Below, piece after piece: positions 1 through 8,801 of a DNA stretch of 53,898 bases. The DNA is from Akkermansiaceae bacterium (GTDB lineage: Bacteria; Verrucomicrobiota; Verrucomicrobiia; Verrucomicrobiales; Akkermansiaceae), in NCBI GenBank assembly GCA_025354565.1, contig JANXMQ010000055.1, forward strand, positions 1 to 53,898, given 5' to 3'. The notes beneath the pieces are model-generated. The model had not been told where the DNA came from and searched no databases. It saw only the letters and a list, made by a program, of their open reading frames with translations. Positions within the stretch are counted from its first letter, which is position 1; every line of letters starts with the position of its first letter. The position numbers and the translations under genes were made by a program.

Positions 1-57
1 GGATGGTTTCTTCATGGTGCCGTGAAGATACCATGTTAGGCACCTTCCAATCATCCG

Positions 58-108
58 CCGAAGCAGTCAGGCGAGCTCGAGCCTTTCAGGCTCGCCCGCC
101 TGCTTCGG
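58..108. repeat. Large imperfect stem-loop (REP-like)
   Basis: The arms CCGAAGCAG and CTGCTTCGG enclose further nested complementarity (GGCGAGC against GCTCGCC, GAGCCT against AGGCTC), giving an almost continuous hairpin of about 50 nt. It lies just upstream of a RAYT transposase fragment, the usual position of a REP palindrome. The association is inferred from proximity. Confidence 0.6.
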
Positions 109-187
109 ACGGCGTGGAAATGGTACCAGTCCCCGCAACGCGACAAAAATAGATTGACGCGGGGTCTGAATTGGAACAAAAGTCTGT

Positions 188-388
188 ATGGCGAGGCCGT
201 TGAGATTCCAGTATCCGGGGGCGGTCTATCATGTGATGGCCCGTGGCGATGGCGGAAAGACGGTTTTTGATACCGATGACGACCGGCTGGTGTTCCTGAA
301 ACGACTGGAAGAGACTTGTGGAAGTTGTGGCTGGCGGCTGCACATGGGCCATCCTAGCTCGGTGAGCCGGCAGGTCAGCAATGTGTAA
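188..388 (+). pseudogene. Truncated REP-associated tyrosine transposase (RAYT), N-terminus
   Basis: The first 50 residues or so carry the typical start of TnpA_REP/Y1 proteins (MARPLRFQYPGAVYHVMARG, then a DDRLVFLKRLEE-type segment). The HUH motif and catalytic tyrosine region are absent: after about codon 52 the frame runs into unrelated sequence and stops at 386-388. Intact members are usually over 150 residues, so this is a 5' fragment. It is fused almost exactly, in the same frame, to an IS66 remnant, which suggests insertion or deletion between two mobile elements. A hairpin lies upstream. Confidence 0.8.
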
Positions 389-766
389 CGGGATAAGAAA
401 CTGGGAAAACTCATCAATGAACTGGAGAAAATGTTGCAGTGCGGGGACCCCAGAGATGCCAAGGCCGAAACACTACGAAAGCGATTACTTCCCGGAGCAC
501 GCGAATATGACGAAGTCTTCGCCTTCATCCGCTTTGATGGTCCGCCGACGAACAATCATGCGGAACGAGCGTTGCGACCGCTGGTGATTTTCCGCAAAGT
601 CTGCCTTGGATCGCGCAGCCGTACAGGATCGGAAAACATCATGATTTTCAGCAGCCTCGCCGAGACCATGAAGCTCCAAGTGGGCAACGTCATCGACCTT
701 TTTCAGGCCTTGTTCGCAGGCTCAGCGAGTCAGGCTCACGCACAAATTTTCCCTGATAAATCGTGA
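389..766 (+). pseudogene. IS66-family transposase, C-terminal remnant
   Basis: The frame reads RDKKLGKLINELEK and then a characteristic IS66 DDE C-terminal block: DGPPTNNHAERALRPLVIFR, then KVCLGSRSRTGSENIMIFSS. The conserved NNxAER motif with the last acidic catalytic residue is present. There is no start codon, and the first few hundred residues of a normal IS66 transposase are missing. The remnant stays open from the stop of the RAYT fragment to its own stop at 764-766, so it is the 3' end of an element rather than a functional gene. Confidence 0.85.
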
Positions 767-1070
767 GAGTAATCAGCTAAACTGTTACTTTGCCCTTCCA
801 GTCATGCGCCCGGCCCTTCGGCTTTCCGAACCCTGCCTATCCGATTCCCCAACCTTTCTGAACCATCCGGCTGGACGAAGGACACTCAAGCCTTCTTTCG
901 CCCCTCCGCCGCCTGTCTTGCCCGTTGACTTCCAAACGATTCCACCTCTATCCTCACCACGTAAGAAACTTCAGCCCGCCGAAGCATATCGATATGCAGG
1001 TGGGCTAACAACCACTGTTGTGCCAGAAAATAATTCTCAGAAATCACTTTCCGCCCCGCCCTAAGAATCT
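767..1070. other. Non-coding or unassignable stretch
   Basis: A plus-strand open frame (804-1064) exists but has proline/serine-rich, shadow-like composition and no recognisable motif. No tRNA-like fold or clear promoter was seen. It probably consists of degraded sequence left after the mobile-element insertions. Confidence 0.4.
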
Positions 1071-1370
1071 ATGTCTGATCCCCAGATTTTCGAATATATG
1101 AGCCGGATGAACTCCGACAAGCTGACTGAGATACTTCATCTGCGCGATCGAAACGAATGGGTAGAAGATGCTTTTCTGGCCGCAGAGGAAATCCTTACCG
1201 AGAGGAGAAAATCCTTCGTCTCAATCAAAGAATTCAGAACAACATTCCAATGGGAACCACTGGAAGGCACCGCAACCCGATTACAAAGAAGGAAAAGAAA
1301 AATCCAAAAGTGCATATGCGGTTATGACTTGTGTGTTTTGCCCCACAGAACTGCGCCTTCCGCTTACTGA
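1071..1370 (+). CDS. Small hypothetical protein, possibly the 5' part of a frameshifted gene
   Basis: The 99-codon frame begins MSDPQIFEYMSRMNSDKLTE, an acidic helical start resembling small proteins that precede zinc-ribbon or J-domain segments in this phylum. The last 40 residues or so (basic, then a C-x-C near the end) overlap the next gene in another frame. The zinc ribbon proper lies in that other frame. Two readings are possible: two genes overlapping by about 47 nt, or one gene with a frameshift around 1230-1320. Family not recognised with confidence. Confidence 0.5.
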   Translation: MSDPQIFEYMSRMNSDKLTEILHLRDRNEWVEDAFLAAEEILTERRKSFVSIKEFRTTFQWEPLEGTATRLQRRKRKIQKCICGYDLCVLPHRTAPSAY

Positions 1371-1731
1371 AGGTAGGTATCGGTGCCCAACTTGCCAAAT
1401 GTGTTACGCACTAAAATTGCTAAGCAGGTCGCCTCTGATTTACTTAATCGCACAGACAGAACCCGCAAAGACATCATACCAGCCGCCACCGCCCAAAAAA
1501 GAAAAGCAAAAGATGCCGCCCCCTGAGGTGCAGTCCGCATTCTTAGTTCTAGATTTAACTTCAAACTCAACTCTCATTGAGGCACGTGCCAATTACCGAA
1601 AGATGATACAATCTTGTCACCCCGATAAAGTCTCTCACCTTGATCGTGATATAAAAGCGGCAGCCGAACAAAAAACCAAAAAGCTAAATGAAGCAATTTC
1701 TGTCATCACATCCTTCTTTAAATCAACTTAA
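1324..1731 (+). CDS. Zinc-ribbon and J-domain protein
   Basis: A 135-residue protein. It opens with a CxxC...CxxC zinc ribbon (C3, C6, C21, C24), passes through a proline/lysine-rich linker (about 50-67), and ends in a J-domain of about 65 residues with the diagnostic HPD at 99-101. J-domains stimulate the ATPase of DnaK-type Hsp70s; here the domain is C-terminal, so the ribbon probably binds a client or partner. ATG 1324 was chosen because the ribbon follows directly. The same frame is open further upstream (to 1168), so a frameshifted fusion with the preceding ORF is possible. A group II intron end lies about 10 nt after the stop. Confidence 0.6.
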   Translation: MTCVFCPTELRLPLTEGRYRCPTCQMCYALKLLSRSPLIYLIAQTEPAKTSYQPPPPKKEKQKMPPPEVQSAFLVLDLTSNSTLIEARANYRKMIQSCHPDKVSHLDRDIKAAAEQKTKKLNEAISVITSFFKST

Positions 1732-1740
1732 GAAGCACAA

Positions 1741-2185
1741 TCGGGTCGAGGTGACCGGATTGCGCCCGTCACCCCTCCCACACCACCGGACATGCGGGTT
1801 TGACTACGTTCCTCCGTCCATGCGGTCAGGCTTCGCGGTTTTTTCTGAGCCGCTATCGCGGCCATGGCATTGCATCCGGCGGTTCCTATCAGACGACGGA
1901 GACAGGCCGTGACTTGTCTCCGTAGTGAAGTTTGATCCAGATTTCCCTCATTTCGGGAACTCCTTGTTCCTTCAGCCATTGGTTATTCAAGCACCGATGC
2001 ACGATCTTGTTACGACTCATGCGCCAGTATCCTTTTCGGCTCCGCGTTGCCATGTGAACCTTCTCAGGGTTCGCCCCCAACTTTAGCAGGTTTCGCCTTT
2101 GCGGGCCGGGGCGTTTCCATTGTTTATCCTCCCTGCGGGACGATCTGCAAAGTGGCTTCGCATCAGATGAGGCGCTATCGCGCAG
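1741..2185 (-). mobile_element. Group II intron, 3' remnant (maturase C-terminus plus domains V-VI)
   Basis: On the minus strand the C-terminal DNA-binding part of an intron-encoded reverse transcriptase/maturase is visible: RRNLLKLGANPEKVHMATRS, then NQWLKEQGVPEMREIW, with the stop at 1889-1891. Downstream, the two halves of a domain V-like stem (about 1871-1886 and 1782-1798) are followed by a domain VI-like hairpin (GGTGAC/GTCACC) and an intron end of the form CCCGAT near 1741. The RT palm and the 5' intron half are missing, so the intron is dead. It lies immediately after the stop of the J-domain gene. The domain V stem encloses about 72 nt instead of a tetraloop. Confidence 0.75.
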
Positions 2186-2277
2186 GGGCAGTCCAATAGT
2201 ATAACCTGACTCGCCTTCTCACGGAGACAACAAGTAAAAGTGAGAGGAGCGAGGATGTTTTCATCGCTGGAAACTTG

Positions 2278-3165
2278 TTAGTTCCGCCAGAGCCAGCGCA
2301 GCGTATCGGGGAAGATCGCGCCGCCAAGTTTTCCGTCGTGGCCATCGTGGCCCCAGACATAACGGTAGTCGTACTTCGCAAACTTGAGCGCCGCCTCCAT
2401 CTGCATGTTGCCCAGCGGCCATGAGCCGTGCTCGTTGTCGAGATCGTGGATGCCATCTTGGAAAAACGCGCGGATCGGTTTCTTGGGCGTCTTGCGGATC
2501 ATCCCCGGATAGGCGTCGCCGCCGCAGATGTTGGCGAAGGATCCGATCTGGGAGATCACCTTGTGGAAGGCGTCCGGTCGTTGCCAAGCGACGGTCCATG
2601 CGCAGATGCCGCCGGAACTCATGCCGCAGATTGCGCGCTGGTCGGGATCGGTGGTTAAGTTAAATGTCTTGCCGACTTCTGGCAGGATTTCATCTAGCAG
2701 GAAACGGGCGTAGGCATCGGACAAGGTATCATATTCGACGCTGCGGTTGCTGGATTTCCAAGGTTCCTTCGGCAACTCAGCCGCCAGGTTGCCGGGGTTG
2801 ATGAAGATGGCGATCATCGGCGGGATCACTCCAGCGTGGATGAGATTATCTAACACCACCGGCACGCGGAACTGGCCGGTGGGATTCGCGTAGTTGTGAC
2901 CATCTTGAAAGACGATCAGAGAGGTCGGTTTTTTCGGGTCATACTGCGCTGGCTGATAGACCGAATAGGCGCGGATGGTTCCGGGAAAGACCTTCGAGTC
3001 CTTCCACACGAAATCGGTTACTTTGCCCTTGGGCACGCCGCCTTTCACCATCGAATCCGGTCCCAGCACGGGCGGCGGCATTTCCGGCAGGGACAGGACC
3101 GGGGAGGTGTCTTCGGCAGAGAGGAGGACCGGAAACAGGCCCAGAAGCAGGAGGGGTTTGATCAT
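2278..3165 (-). CDS. Secreted esterase of the alpha/beta hydrolase (Fes/esterase D-like) family
   Basis: A 295-residue protein with a short hydrophobic signal peptide (MIKPLLLLGLFPVLLSA). The mature part is an esterase-type alpha/beta hydrolase: a segment SLIVFQDGHNYANP, a nucleophile elbow GMSSGG (S183), and C-terminal histidines in GHDGHDG (H273 or H276) as the likely catalytic base. Relatives include enterochelin esterases and feruloyl/acetyl-xylan esterases, often acting on plant polysaccharide decorations. The substrate cannot be read from sequence. It is last in a minus-strand run after lspA (84 nt gap) and may be co-transcribed. Confidence 0.8.
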   Translation of the reverse strand: MIKPLLLLGLFPVLLSAEDTSPVLSLPEMPPPVLGPDSMVKGGVPKGKVTDFVWKDSKVFPGTIRAYSVYQPAQYDPKKPTSLIVFQDGHNYANPTGQFRVPVVLDNLIHAGVIPPMIAIFINPGNLAAELPKEPWKSSNRSVEYDTLSDAYARFLLDEILPEVGKTFNLTTDPDQRAICGMSSGGICAWTVAWQRPDAFHKVISQIGSFANICGGDAYPGMIRKTPKKPIRAFFQDGIHDLDNEHGSWPLGNMQMEAALKFAKYDYRYVWGHDGHDGKLGGAIFPDTLRWLWRN

Positions 3166-3248
3166 CCACCCTAAACGCGTGTCGGGGTTCTATCTCTTTC
3201 AACGCCTTGGTGTAGAGTCAGATTCCAAAAGTCGGAGAGTCGGCACGA

Positions 3249-3836
3249 TCAAGCATGCGCTTTACTTTTCGCGGCCTGCTCGTCGCGGATACCGCCGATG
3301 AACAACAGCACGGCGGCGACGCAAATGGAGGAGTCCGCAACATTGAAGGCTGGCCACCAGCCACCGCTGTTAGGAACGAGTTTATCGTAAAGCGGGAGCT
3401 TGAACGCGAGGAAATCCACCACATAGCCTTGGGCAAGGCGCGTCCACAAACCAGCCGCCTGATACTCAACCAGCAAAAACCCTTGCACCAGCCTGTCCGT
3501 TAGATTTCCGAGAATCCCGCACAGCAGCAGGGCCACGGCGATTTTTGAAAGCGGATGGACGAAGTAGCCTTTTTTCCAGACGATGCGAAGCGCGGTGAGC
3601 ACGATGAGCGGCACGCAGAGGAACACGATCGGTGCCCAAGCCGTGCCGTTGCCGAAACCGAATGCCACACCCTGATTGTGGACCCGGACGAGGTGGAAGA
3701 AATTTTCAATCACCGGGATGTCATGCGCCTCGGGCGACCATGGCGGCGGCAGGTGGCCCACTGTCCAGAATTTCGTGATCTGGTCGAGCACGTAGAGTGG
3801 CAAGGTCAAGGCGCAGAAAAGTTTGGGAAATGTCAT
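3249..3836 (-). CDS. lspA: Lipoprotein signal peptidase (signal peptidase II)
   Basis: A 195-residue inner-membrane aspartic protease that removes signal peptides from diacylglyceryl-modified prolipoproteins. Four hydrophobic segments are visible. The catalytic aspartates lie in NLTDR (D114) and FNVADS (D168), and the VHNQGVAFG block is typical of the family. The frame is open for another 100 codons upstream, but that part is the antisense of the DUF1501 gene; ATG 3836 (MTFPKLFC) gives the usual length. It follows the DUF1501 gene by about 105 nt on the same strand. Confidence 0.92.
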   Translation of the reverse strand: MTFPKLFCALTLPLYVLDQITKFWTVGHLPPPWSPEAHDIPVIENFFHLVRVHNQGVAFGFGNGTAWAPIVFLCVPLIVLTALRIVWKKGYFVHPLSKIAVALLLCGILGNLTDRLVQGFLLVEYQAAGLWTRLAQGYVVDFLAFKLPLYDKLVPNSGGWWPAFNVADSSICVAAVLLFIGGIRDEQAAKSKAHA

Positions 3837-3940
3837 GATGAAAGTGCTCGGCGGAATCTGAAAGACCCAGGCAAGAGTCGCAAGCGCCAAAGCCGTGTGG
3901 TCATTACAGAGTGGATTCGCGGTCCGTGAGAGGCTTGGAG

Positions 3941-5371
3941 TCACGCTAGGATTTTTTTCACGACGTTGCCGTGGACGTCGGTGAGGCGGAAGTCGCGGCC
4001 TTGGGCGCGGTAGGTGAGCTGGGTGTGGTCGAAACCTAGCAGATGGAGGATGGTGGCATTGAGATCGTGAACGTGGACTTTGTCTTCGACGGAATTGAAG
4101 CCGAGTTCGTCGGTCTTGCCGAGTTCCGTGCCGCCGTTGGTGCCGCCGCCGGCCAGCCACATGGTGAAGGCGTTGGGGTGGTGGTCGCGGCCATCGCTGC
4201 CGCCCTGAACCATCGGAGTGCGCCCGAATTCGCCGCCCCAGATGATGAGGGTTTCGTCTAACAATCCACGCTGTTTGAGGTCTTTGATGAGAGCGGCGCA
4301 GGCCTGGTCCACGTCCTTGCAGTTTTTCTTGAGGTCATTGGTGAGGTTGCCGTGCTGGTCCCAGGATTCGTGAAAAAGCTCGACGAAGCGGACGCCGCGC
4401 TCGACGAGGCGGCGGGCGAGCAGGCAGTTGTTAGCAAAGGAGCGTTTTCCCGGCTCGGCCCCGTACATTTCCCGGATGTTTTGTGGCTCCAGTGAAATGT
4501 CGGTGACTTCGGGGGCAACGTCTTGCATGCGGAAGGCCATCTCAAAGGCGGCGACGCGGGAGTTAATTTCCGGGTCGCCGATGGCTTCGAAGCGGCGGTG
4601 ATTGAGGCGGTTGACGGCGTCGATGGTGCTGCGCTGTTGGGCGCGGGTGATGCCCTTGGGATTGGATAGATAGAGGACGGGTTCACCGATGGAATTGAAG
4701 CTGACGCCGTCGTGGACGCTGGGGAGGAAGCCGGCGGACCAGTTGTTATTGCCGCCGGACGGACCCTTGAGGCCGGAGGACATCACGACGAAAGCGGGCA
4801 GGTTATCGTTTTCCGAACCGAGGCCATAGCTGACCCACGAGCCGAGCGAGGGCCGCCCGAATTGCTGGGAGCCCGTGGCCATGAGCACCTGTGCGGGGGC
4901 GTGGTTGAAGGCGTCCGTGTACATGGAACGGATGAGAGAAATGTCGTCCGCGCAGCCGCCGATGTGCGGGAGGATGTCCGCCATTTCCATGCCGCACTTG
5001 CCGTAGCGCTTGAATGGAAATTTGGAGCCTAACAGTTTGTTTTCCGGGCGGATGAAGGCCGAGCGGTAGCCCTTGAGAAGTTCGGCTGGCGGGGTTTTGC
5101 CATCCATTTCCCGGAGCACGGGCTTGTTGTCGAAGAGGTCGAGGTGGCTGGGAGCGCCGCCCATGAACAGGAAGATGACGTTCTTCGCCTTCGCCGGGAA
5201 ATGCGGTGGCCTTGGGGCGTGCGGGTTCGCGAAGACGGAGGCGGCAGAAGACGTGCCTTTTCCTAACAGGGAGGCAAGTGCGACGGAGCCGAGGCCGAGG
5301 CCGCAATCCTTGAGGAACCAGCGGCGCGAGAAGGAGCGCTGGACATCGGCGAGGGTGGAGTCCGGGAGCAT
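3941..5371 (-). CDS. DUF1501 protein with Tat signal
   Basis: A 476-residue protein with a twin-arginine signal (SFSRRWFLKDCGLGLGS, R16-R17), so export in folded form is expected. The body is a DUF1501 domain, related to the sulfatase/alkaline phosphatase fold: FLFMGGAPSHLDLFDNKP near the start and GGEFGRTPMVQGGSDGRDHH near the end. Such proteins are greatly expanded in Planctomycetes and Verrucomicrobiota and almost always follow a DUF1549/DUF1553 gene, as here with 3 nt between them. The function is unproven; a role in periplasmic polysaccharide or sulfated-glycan breakdown is often suggested. Confidence 0.9.
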   Translation of the reverse strand: MLPDSTLADVQRSFSRRWFLKDCGLGLGSVALASLLGKGTSSAASVFANPHAPRPPHFPAKAKNVIFLFMGGAPSHLDLFDNKPVLREMDGKTPPAELLKGYRSAFIRPENKLLGSKFPFKRYGKCGMEMADILPHIGGCADDISLIRSMYTDAFNHAPAQVLMATGSQQFGRPSLGSWVSYGLGSENDNLPAFVVMSSGLKGPSGGNNNWSAGFLPSVHDGVSFNSIGEPVLYLSNPKGITRAQQRSTIDAVNRLNHRRFEAIGDPEINSRVAAFEMAFRMQDVAPEVTDISLEPQNIREMYGAEPGKRSFANNCLLARRLVERGVRFVELFHESWDQHGNLTNDLKKNCKDVDQACAALIKDLKQRGLLDETLIIWGGEFGRTPMVQGGSDGRDHHPNAFTMWLAGGGTNGGTELGKTDELGFNSVEDKVHVHDLNATILHLLGFDHTQLTYRAQGRDFRLTDVHGNVVKKILA

Positions 5372-5374
5372 GGG

Positions 5375-8300
5375 TTAGTTTTTGGTGATGGTTTCGTCGA
5401 GGTTGAGCAGGACGCGGGCGACAGCGGTGGCGGCCGTGAGTTCGGGCAGCGGGTCGGCGGACAGGTTCACCGTGACGGGCTTGTAGCTATCGAGAAAAAG
5501 TTTTGCCTGCACGGGATCGTTAGCGCGACTGGTCTCGTAGAGGGACACCAGCACCTCGGTTTCCTCAGCATCCGGCCGACGGGAGGTGCAGCGTTCAAAG
5601 GCGTGCTCGATTTTTTCGCGGAGCGTGCCGGAATCGGTTAGTATGAGGTGGGCGAGGCCGAGCGCGGCTTCTAACGAGACTTGTTCGTTGAGCGTGACGA
5701 GTGCTTGGAGGGGCGTGGTGGAAACCGTCCGACGCACGCAGGCGATTGAACCGTTAGGCGCGTCGAAGCTGGCGAGCATGGGATACGGCACGGAGCGGAA
5801 GCGGAAGGTGTAGAGGGCGCGGCGGTAGCGCTGGGAATCCGTTTCAACGAACCAAGTTTTCGGCCCATAGGATGCGGGTCGCTCGAAAAGGTAGCTCGGC
5901 GCGGGCGGGAAAACGCTACGGCCGCCGATGGCCGGATCGAGCAGACCGGAGGAGGTGAGTTGGATGTCACGCACGGTTTCCGCCGGGACGCGGAGGCGCG
6001 GGCCACGCGCGAGCAGGCGGTTTTTCGGATCACGGTCGCGCAGGGAGTCGCTGGCAGTCGATGCCTGCTGATAGGTGGCGCTGGAGGTGATGAGACGGTG
6101 GATGTGTTTCATGTCCCAGCCGCTTGCCATGAACTCGCAGGCGAGCCAATCGAGCAACTCAGGATGCGAGGGTTTGGCCGCTTGATGGCCGAAATCCTCG
6201 GCCGTTTCTAGCAGCCCGATGCCAAAGTAAGCCTGCCAGATGCGGTTGACGAAAACGCGTGCGGCGACCGGTGAGGCGGGATCGACGAGCCATTTCGCGA
6301 AAGTGAGCCGGGACTCAGGATCGCCCGGCGGGAGCGGGTGAAGGAAGGCGGGGACGTGGGGTTTGATGAGCTGCTTCGGCTGGGTCTGATCGCCGCGCTC
6401 GAAGAGGTGGGTCGCGCGCGGCGTTTTGACCTCGGCAGCGACAAGTGCCCAAGTGGGTTGCGGAATTTTTGCGTAGAGGGCTTCGATTTTCGCGGTCTCG
6501 GTAGCGAACGCCGGGTTGATTTCCCGCCAATGGGCGAAGAGGCGGTTGGTTTGTTGCGAACTGCGTTTTTGCGGATCAGTTAGAAGCGCTTCGAGAACGA
6601 CGGGCGGGAGTTGATCCAGCGCGTTGGGGAGGGTGGAGGCGACGGCGAGGCGAATGCGACCGAGGTTGTAGGTCTGGTTGTCGTCGGAGTTATAGCCGCC
6701 ATGGCGCTCGATGAGGTTGTATTTGAAATGAGTGGTGCCTGCGCTTTTGAATGGCTCCGTGAGTTCGAATGTTAGAACTGCAGGGTCGTTGTTGCGGGCG
6801 GGGTCGCGTTCGTTCGTCCAAGCGGTTTTTTCATCGCCGTCCAGAGCGAAAGCAGCGGGGCCGGTGCGGCGATCGTCTTGGATGCGCTTTGCGTCGTTGG
6901 GGAAACGCATCGGATCGAGCTTCACGACGGACGGGTTGACGCTGGCGACGGGATGGACGAAGGACAGCTTGGTGAGTTTTGCGGGATCGGCTCCGGCGCT
7001 GAGGGCGAACTCGGAAAGCGCGCCGGTCCCACGGGTGGAGCGACCGGGGCCGGACAGGGGCAGGTAGGGATCGTTCAGCACCTCAAGGCGCGCGGAGCGC
7101 AGCTCCGGCAGCTCCAGGGAGGACGAGAAAACCTCGTCGCCACGGGTATTTGCGTAGCCCATGTTGATGACTGACTTGTCGGGGAGTGGCAGGTATTTCT
7201 GGCCGGAATCACCGAGCTGATAGAGTTCGAGCACATGCCACTCGGTGCGCGGTAGTGCGAGCATTTCTTGCTGCCATTCCGTGAAGGCGGTGTCCACGTC
7301 CGGTGATTTTTGATGGATGTTGGTGTCGATGGCGGCGATCTCTGCGAGCAAGGATTCCGTGCTTTGTTTTTCCTGGGGAGTGATGGCTGGAATTGAGGTT
7401 TCCTCGATGTTGTTCAGGAAGGCGTAGATGCCGTAGTATTCGTCATGGGCGAGGGGGTCATACTTATGCGCGTGGCATTGGGCGCACTGTACTGTTAGGC
7501 CGAGCACGGATTTCCCAATGGCATCGATGCGGTCGAAAACGCCCTCGATGCGGAATTGCTCGGGCTTGGCGCCGCCTTCTTCATTGGTCATCGAATTGCG
7601 CAGGAAGCCGGTAGCGATGCGGTCGTCCTGAGTGGCGTTTGGCAGGAGGTCGCCGGCGATTTGTTTCACGACGAACTGGTCGTATGGCAGATTCTCATTG
7701 ATCGAGGAAACAACCCAGTCCCGATAGAAATGGTTGTAGCGCGGGAGGTCCTTCTCGTAACCGGCGGAGTCCGAGTAGCGGGCGTCATCTAACCACTCGC
7801 GGGCCCAACGCTCGCCGAAGTGAGGACTGGCGATGAGGCGCTCGGCGATGACTTCCGATTTGCCGGGAGCGGCGAGTTCTTCAAGCGTCGGCGGGAGGCC
7901 GTCGAGGTCGAGCGCAAGGCGGCGGAGAAGCGTCGTTGGATCGGCGGGCGGGGAAGGCTGAATGCCCTCGGATTCGAGATGGGCGAGGACGAAATTATCG
8001 ATGGGATTTTTCACCCATGCGGCATTTTTTACGACTGGGACTGGCGGGCGCTTCGGGGCGATAAAAGCCCAGTGAGTACCCCACTCCGCGCCCTCGGCGA
8101 GCCACTGACGGATGAGGGAAATCTGCTCCGGTTTGAGGGGTTTCTTCTTTTTGGGCGGAGGCATGACCTCGTCTGGATCGGTCTCGGTGATGCGCTGCAA
8201 CAGCGGGGATGCGGTGGGGTTCCCCGGAATGATGACCTTACCGTCTTTGCCGCCTTTCATGGCTCTATCCCGAGTATCGAGGCGTAGCTCTGACTTCACC

Positions 8301-8434
8301 GCCTTCTCGTCCGGGCCATGGCAGGCGTAGCAGTTTTCCGAAAAAATCGGTTGGATCTGCGTGTTGAAGTCGATCTTCTCCGCAAGCAAAAGCGTCGGGG
8401 AGAGCGCCACGGTCCAGATGAAAGCAGATTGCAT
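5375..8434 (-). CDS. Planctomycete-type cytochrome c / DUF1549 / DUF1553 protein
   Basis: A 1019-residue exported protein. Order: signal peptide (MQSAFIWTVALSPTLLLA), a cytochrome c-like domain with CxxCH (C35, C38, H39) and a second-ligand region around the VMPPPKKKKPL segment, then DUF1549 (about 130-330), a beta-rich middle region, and DUF1553 (about 690-960). A GTG 168 nt upstream is in frame, but the leader it would add is not signal-like, so ATG 8434 is preferred. It is translationally close to the DUF1501 gene. Family members are assumed to act in periplasmic electron transfer coupled to polymer degradation; that is inference. Confidence 0.9.
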   Translation of the reverse strand: MQSAFIWTVALSPTLLLAEKIDFNTQIQPIFSENCYACHGPDEKAVKSELRLDTRDRAMKGGKDGKVIIPGNPTASPLLQRITETDPDEVMPPPKKKKPLKPEQISLIRQWLAEGAEWGTHWAFIAPKRPPVPVVKNAAWVKNPIDNFVLAHLESEGIQPSPPADPTTLLRRLALDLDGLPPTLEELAAPGKSEVIAERLIASPHFGERWAREWLDDARYSDSAGYEKDLPRYNHFYRDWVVSSINENLPYDQFVVKQIAGDLLPNATQDDRIATGFLRNSMTNEEGGAKPEQFRIEGVFDRIDAIGKSVLGLTVQCAQCHAHKYDPLAHDEYYGIYAFLNNIEETSIPAITPQEKQSTESLLAEIAAIDTNIHQKSPDVDTAFTEWQQEMLALPRTEWHVLELYQLGDSGQKYLPLPDKSVINMGYANTRGDEVFSSSLELPELRSARLEVLNDPYLPLSGPGRSTRGTGALSEFALSAGADPAKLTKLSFVHPVASVNPSVVKLDPMRFPNDAKRIQDDRRTGPAAFALDGDEKTAWTNERDPARNNDPAVLTFELTEPFKSAGTTHFKYNLIERHGGYNSDDNQTYNLGRIRLAVASTLPNALDQLPPVVLEALLTDPQKRSSQQTNRLFAHWREINPAFATETAKIEALYAKIPQPTWALVAAEVKTPRATHLFERGDQTQPKQLIKPHVPAFLHPLPPGDPESRLTFAKWLVDPASPVAARVFVNRIWQAYFGIGLLETAEDFGHQAAKPSHPELLDWLACEFMASGWDMKHIHRLITSSATYQQASTASDSLRDRDPKNRLLARGPRLRVPAETVRDIQLTSSGLLDPAIGGRSVFPPAPSYLFERPASYGPKTWFVETDSQRYRRALYTFRFRSVPYPMLASFDAPNGSIACVRRTVSTTPLQALVTLNEQVSLEAALGLAHLILTDSGTLREKIEHAFERCTSRRPDAEETEVLVSLYETSRANDPVQAKLFLDSYKPVTVNLSADPLPELTAATAVARVLLNLDETITKN

Positions 8435-8756
8435 GGCTGGCAAGAATTTACAGTTCGGACTTAGGCCCCGAAAAAGTCGTTTGGGTGACTCAGTGCGCGT
8501 GGGGAAGCGGGATAGTCCGTGATGCAAAAATGATGGAAAGCGGGAGGCTGAGTATCCACAGGGCCGTGGATTGGCCGAGGAAGGTGGAGTGTGAGAGGGC
8601 ACAGGTATGAATTCTGGTGTTTCAAGACCATCGTCACATTAACGTGAGCTTGGGGGCGGTTTTACCAATAAAAATGGATGAATTCCCGTTGGCCCACGAG
8701 TGGCGAATTATGACATAGTGATCGCGAGTCTTGTTCGCTTGACTCCCCTCGCTGAT

Positions 8757-8784
8757 TTGCAAGTCTCCCCACACAACATAATAC
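8757..8784 (+). promoter_or_regulatory. Candidate sigma70-type promoter of the amino-sugar operon
   Basis: TTGCAA (8757-8762) and TAATAC (8779-8784) are separated by 16 nt. This places transcription start near 8791, just before ATG 8802, and argues against the in-frame start at 8700. Confidence 0.45.
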
Positions 8785-8801
8785 CTGCCGAACGTACCGA
8801 C

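Noticed and set aside
804-1064. Open frame after the IS66 remnant
   Set aside because: Low-complexity, Pro/Ser-rich composition with no motif or ribosome binding site.
3837-4160. Upstream extension of the lspA frame
   Set aside because: It is the antisense of the DUF1501 gene and encodes Arg/His/Pro-rich shadow sequence; the family start fits at 3836.
8435-8602. Longer N-terminus of the DUF1549/1553 protein from a GTG
   Set aside because: It would put 56 non-signal residues before a clear signal peptide.
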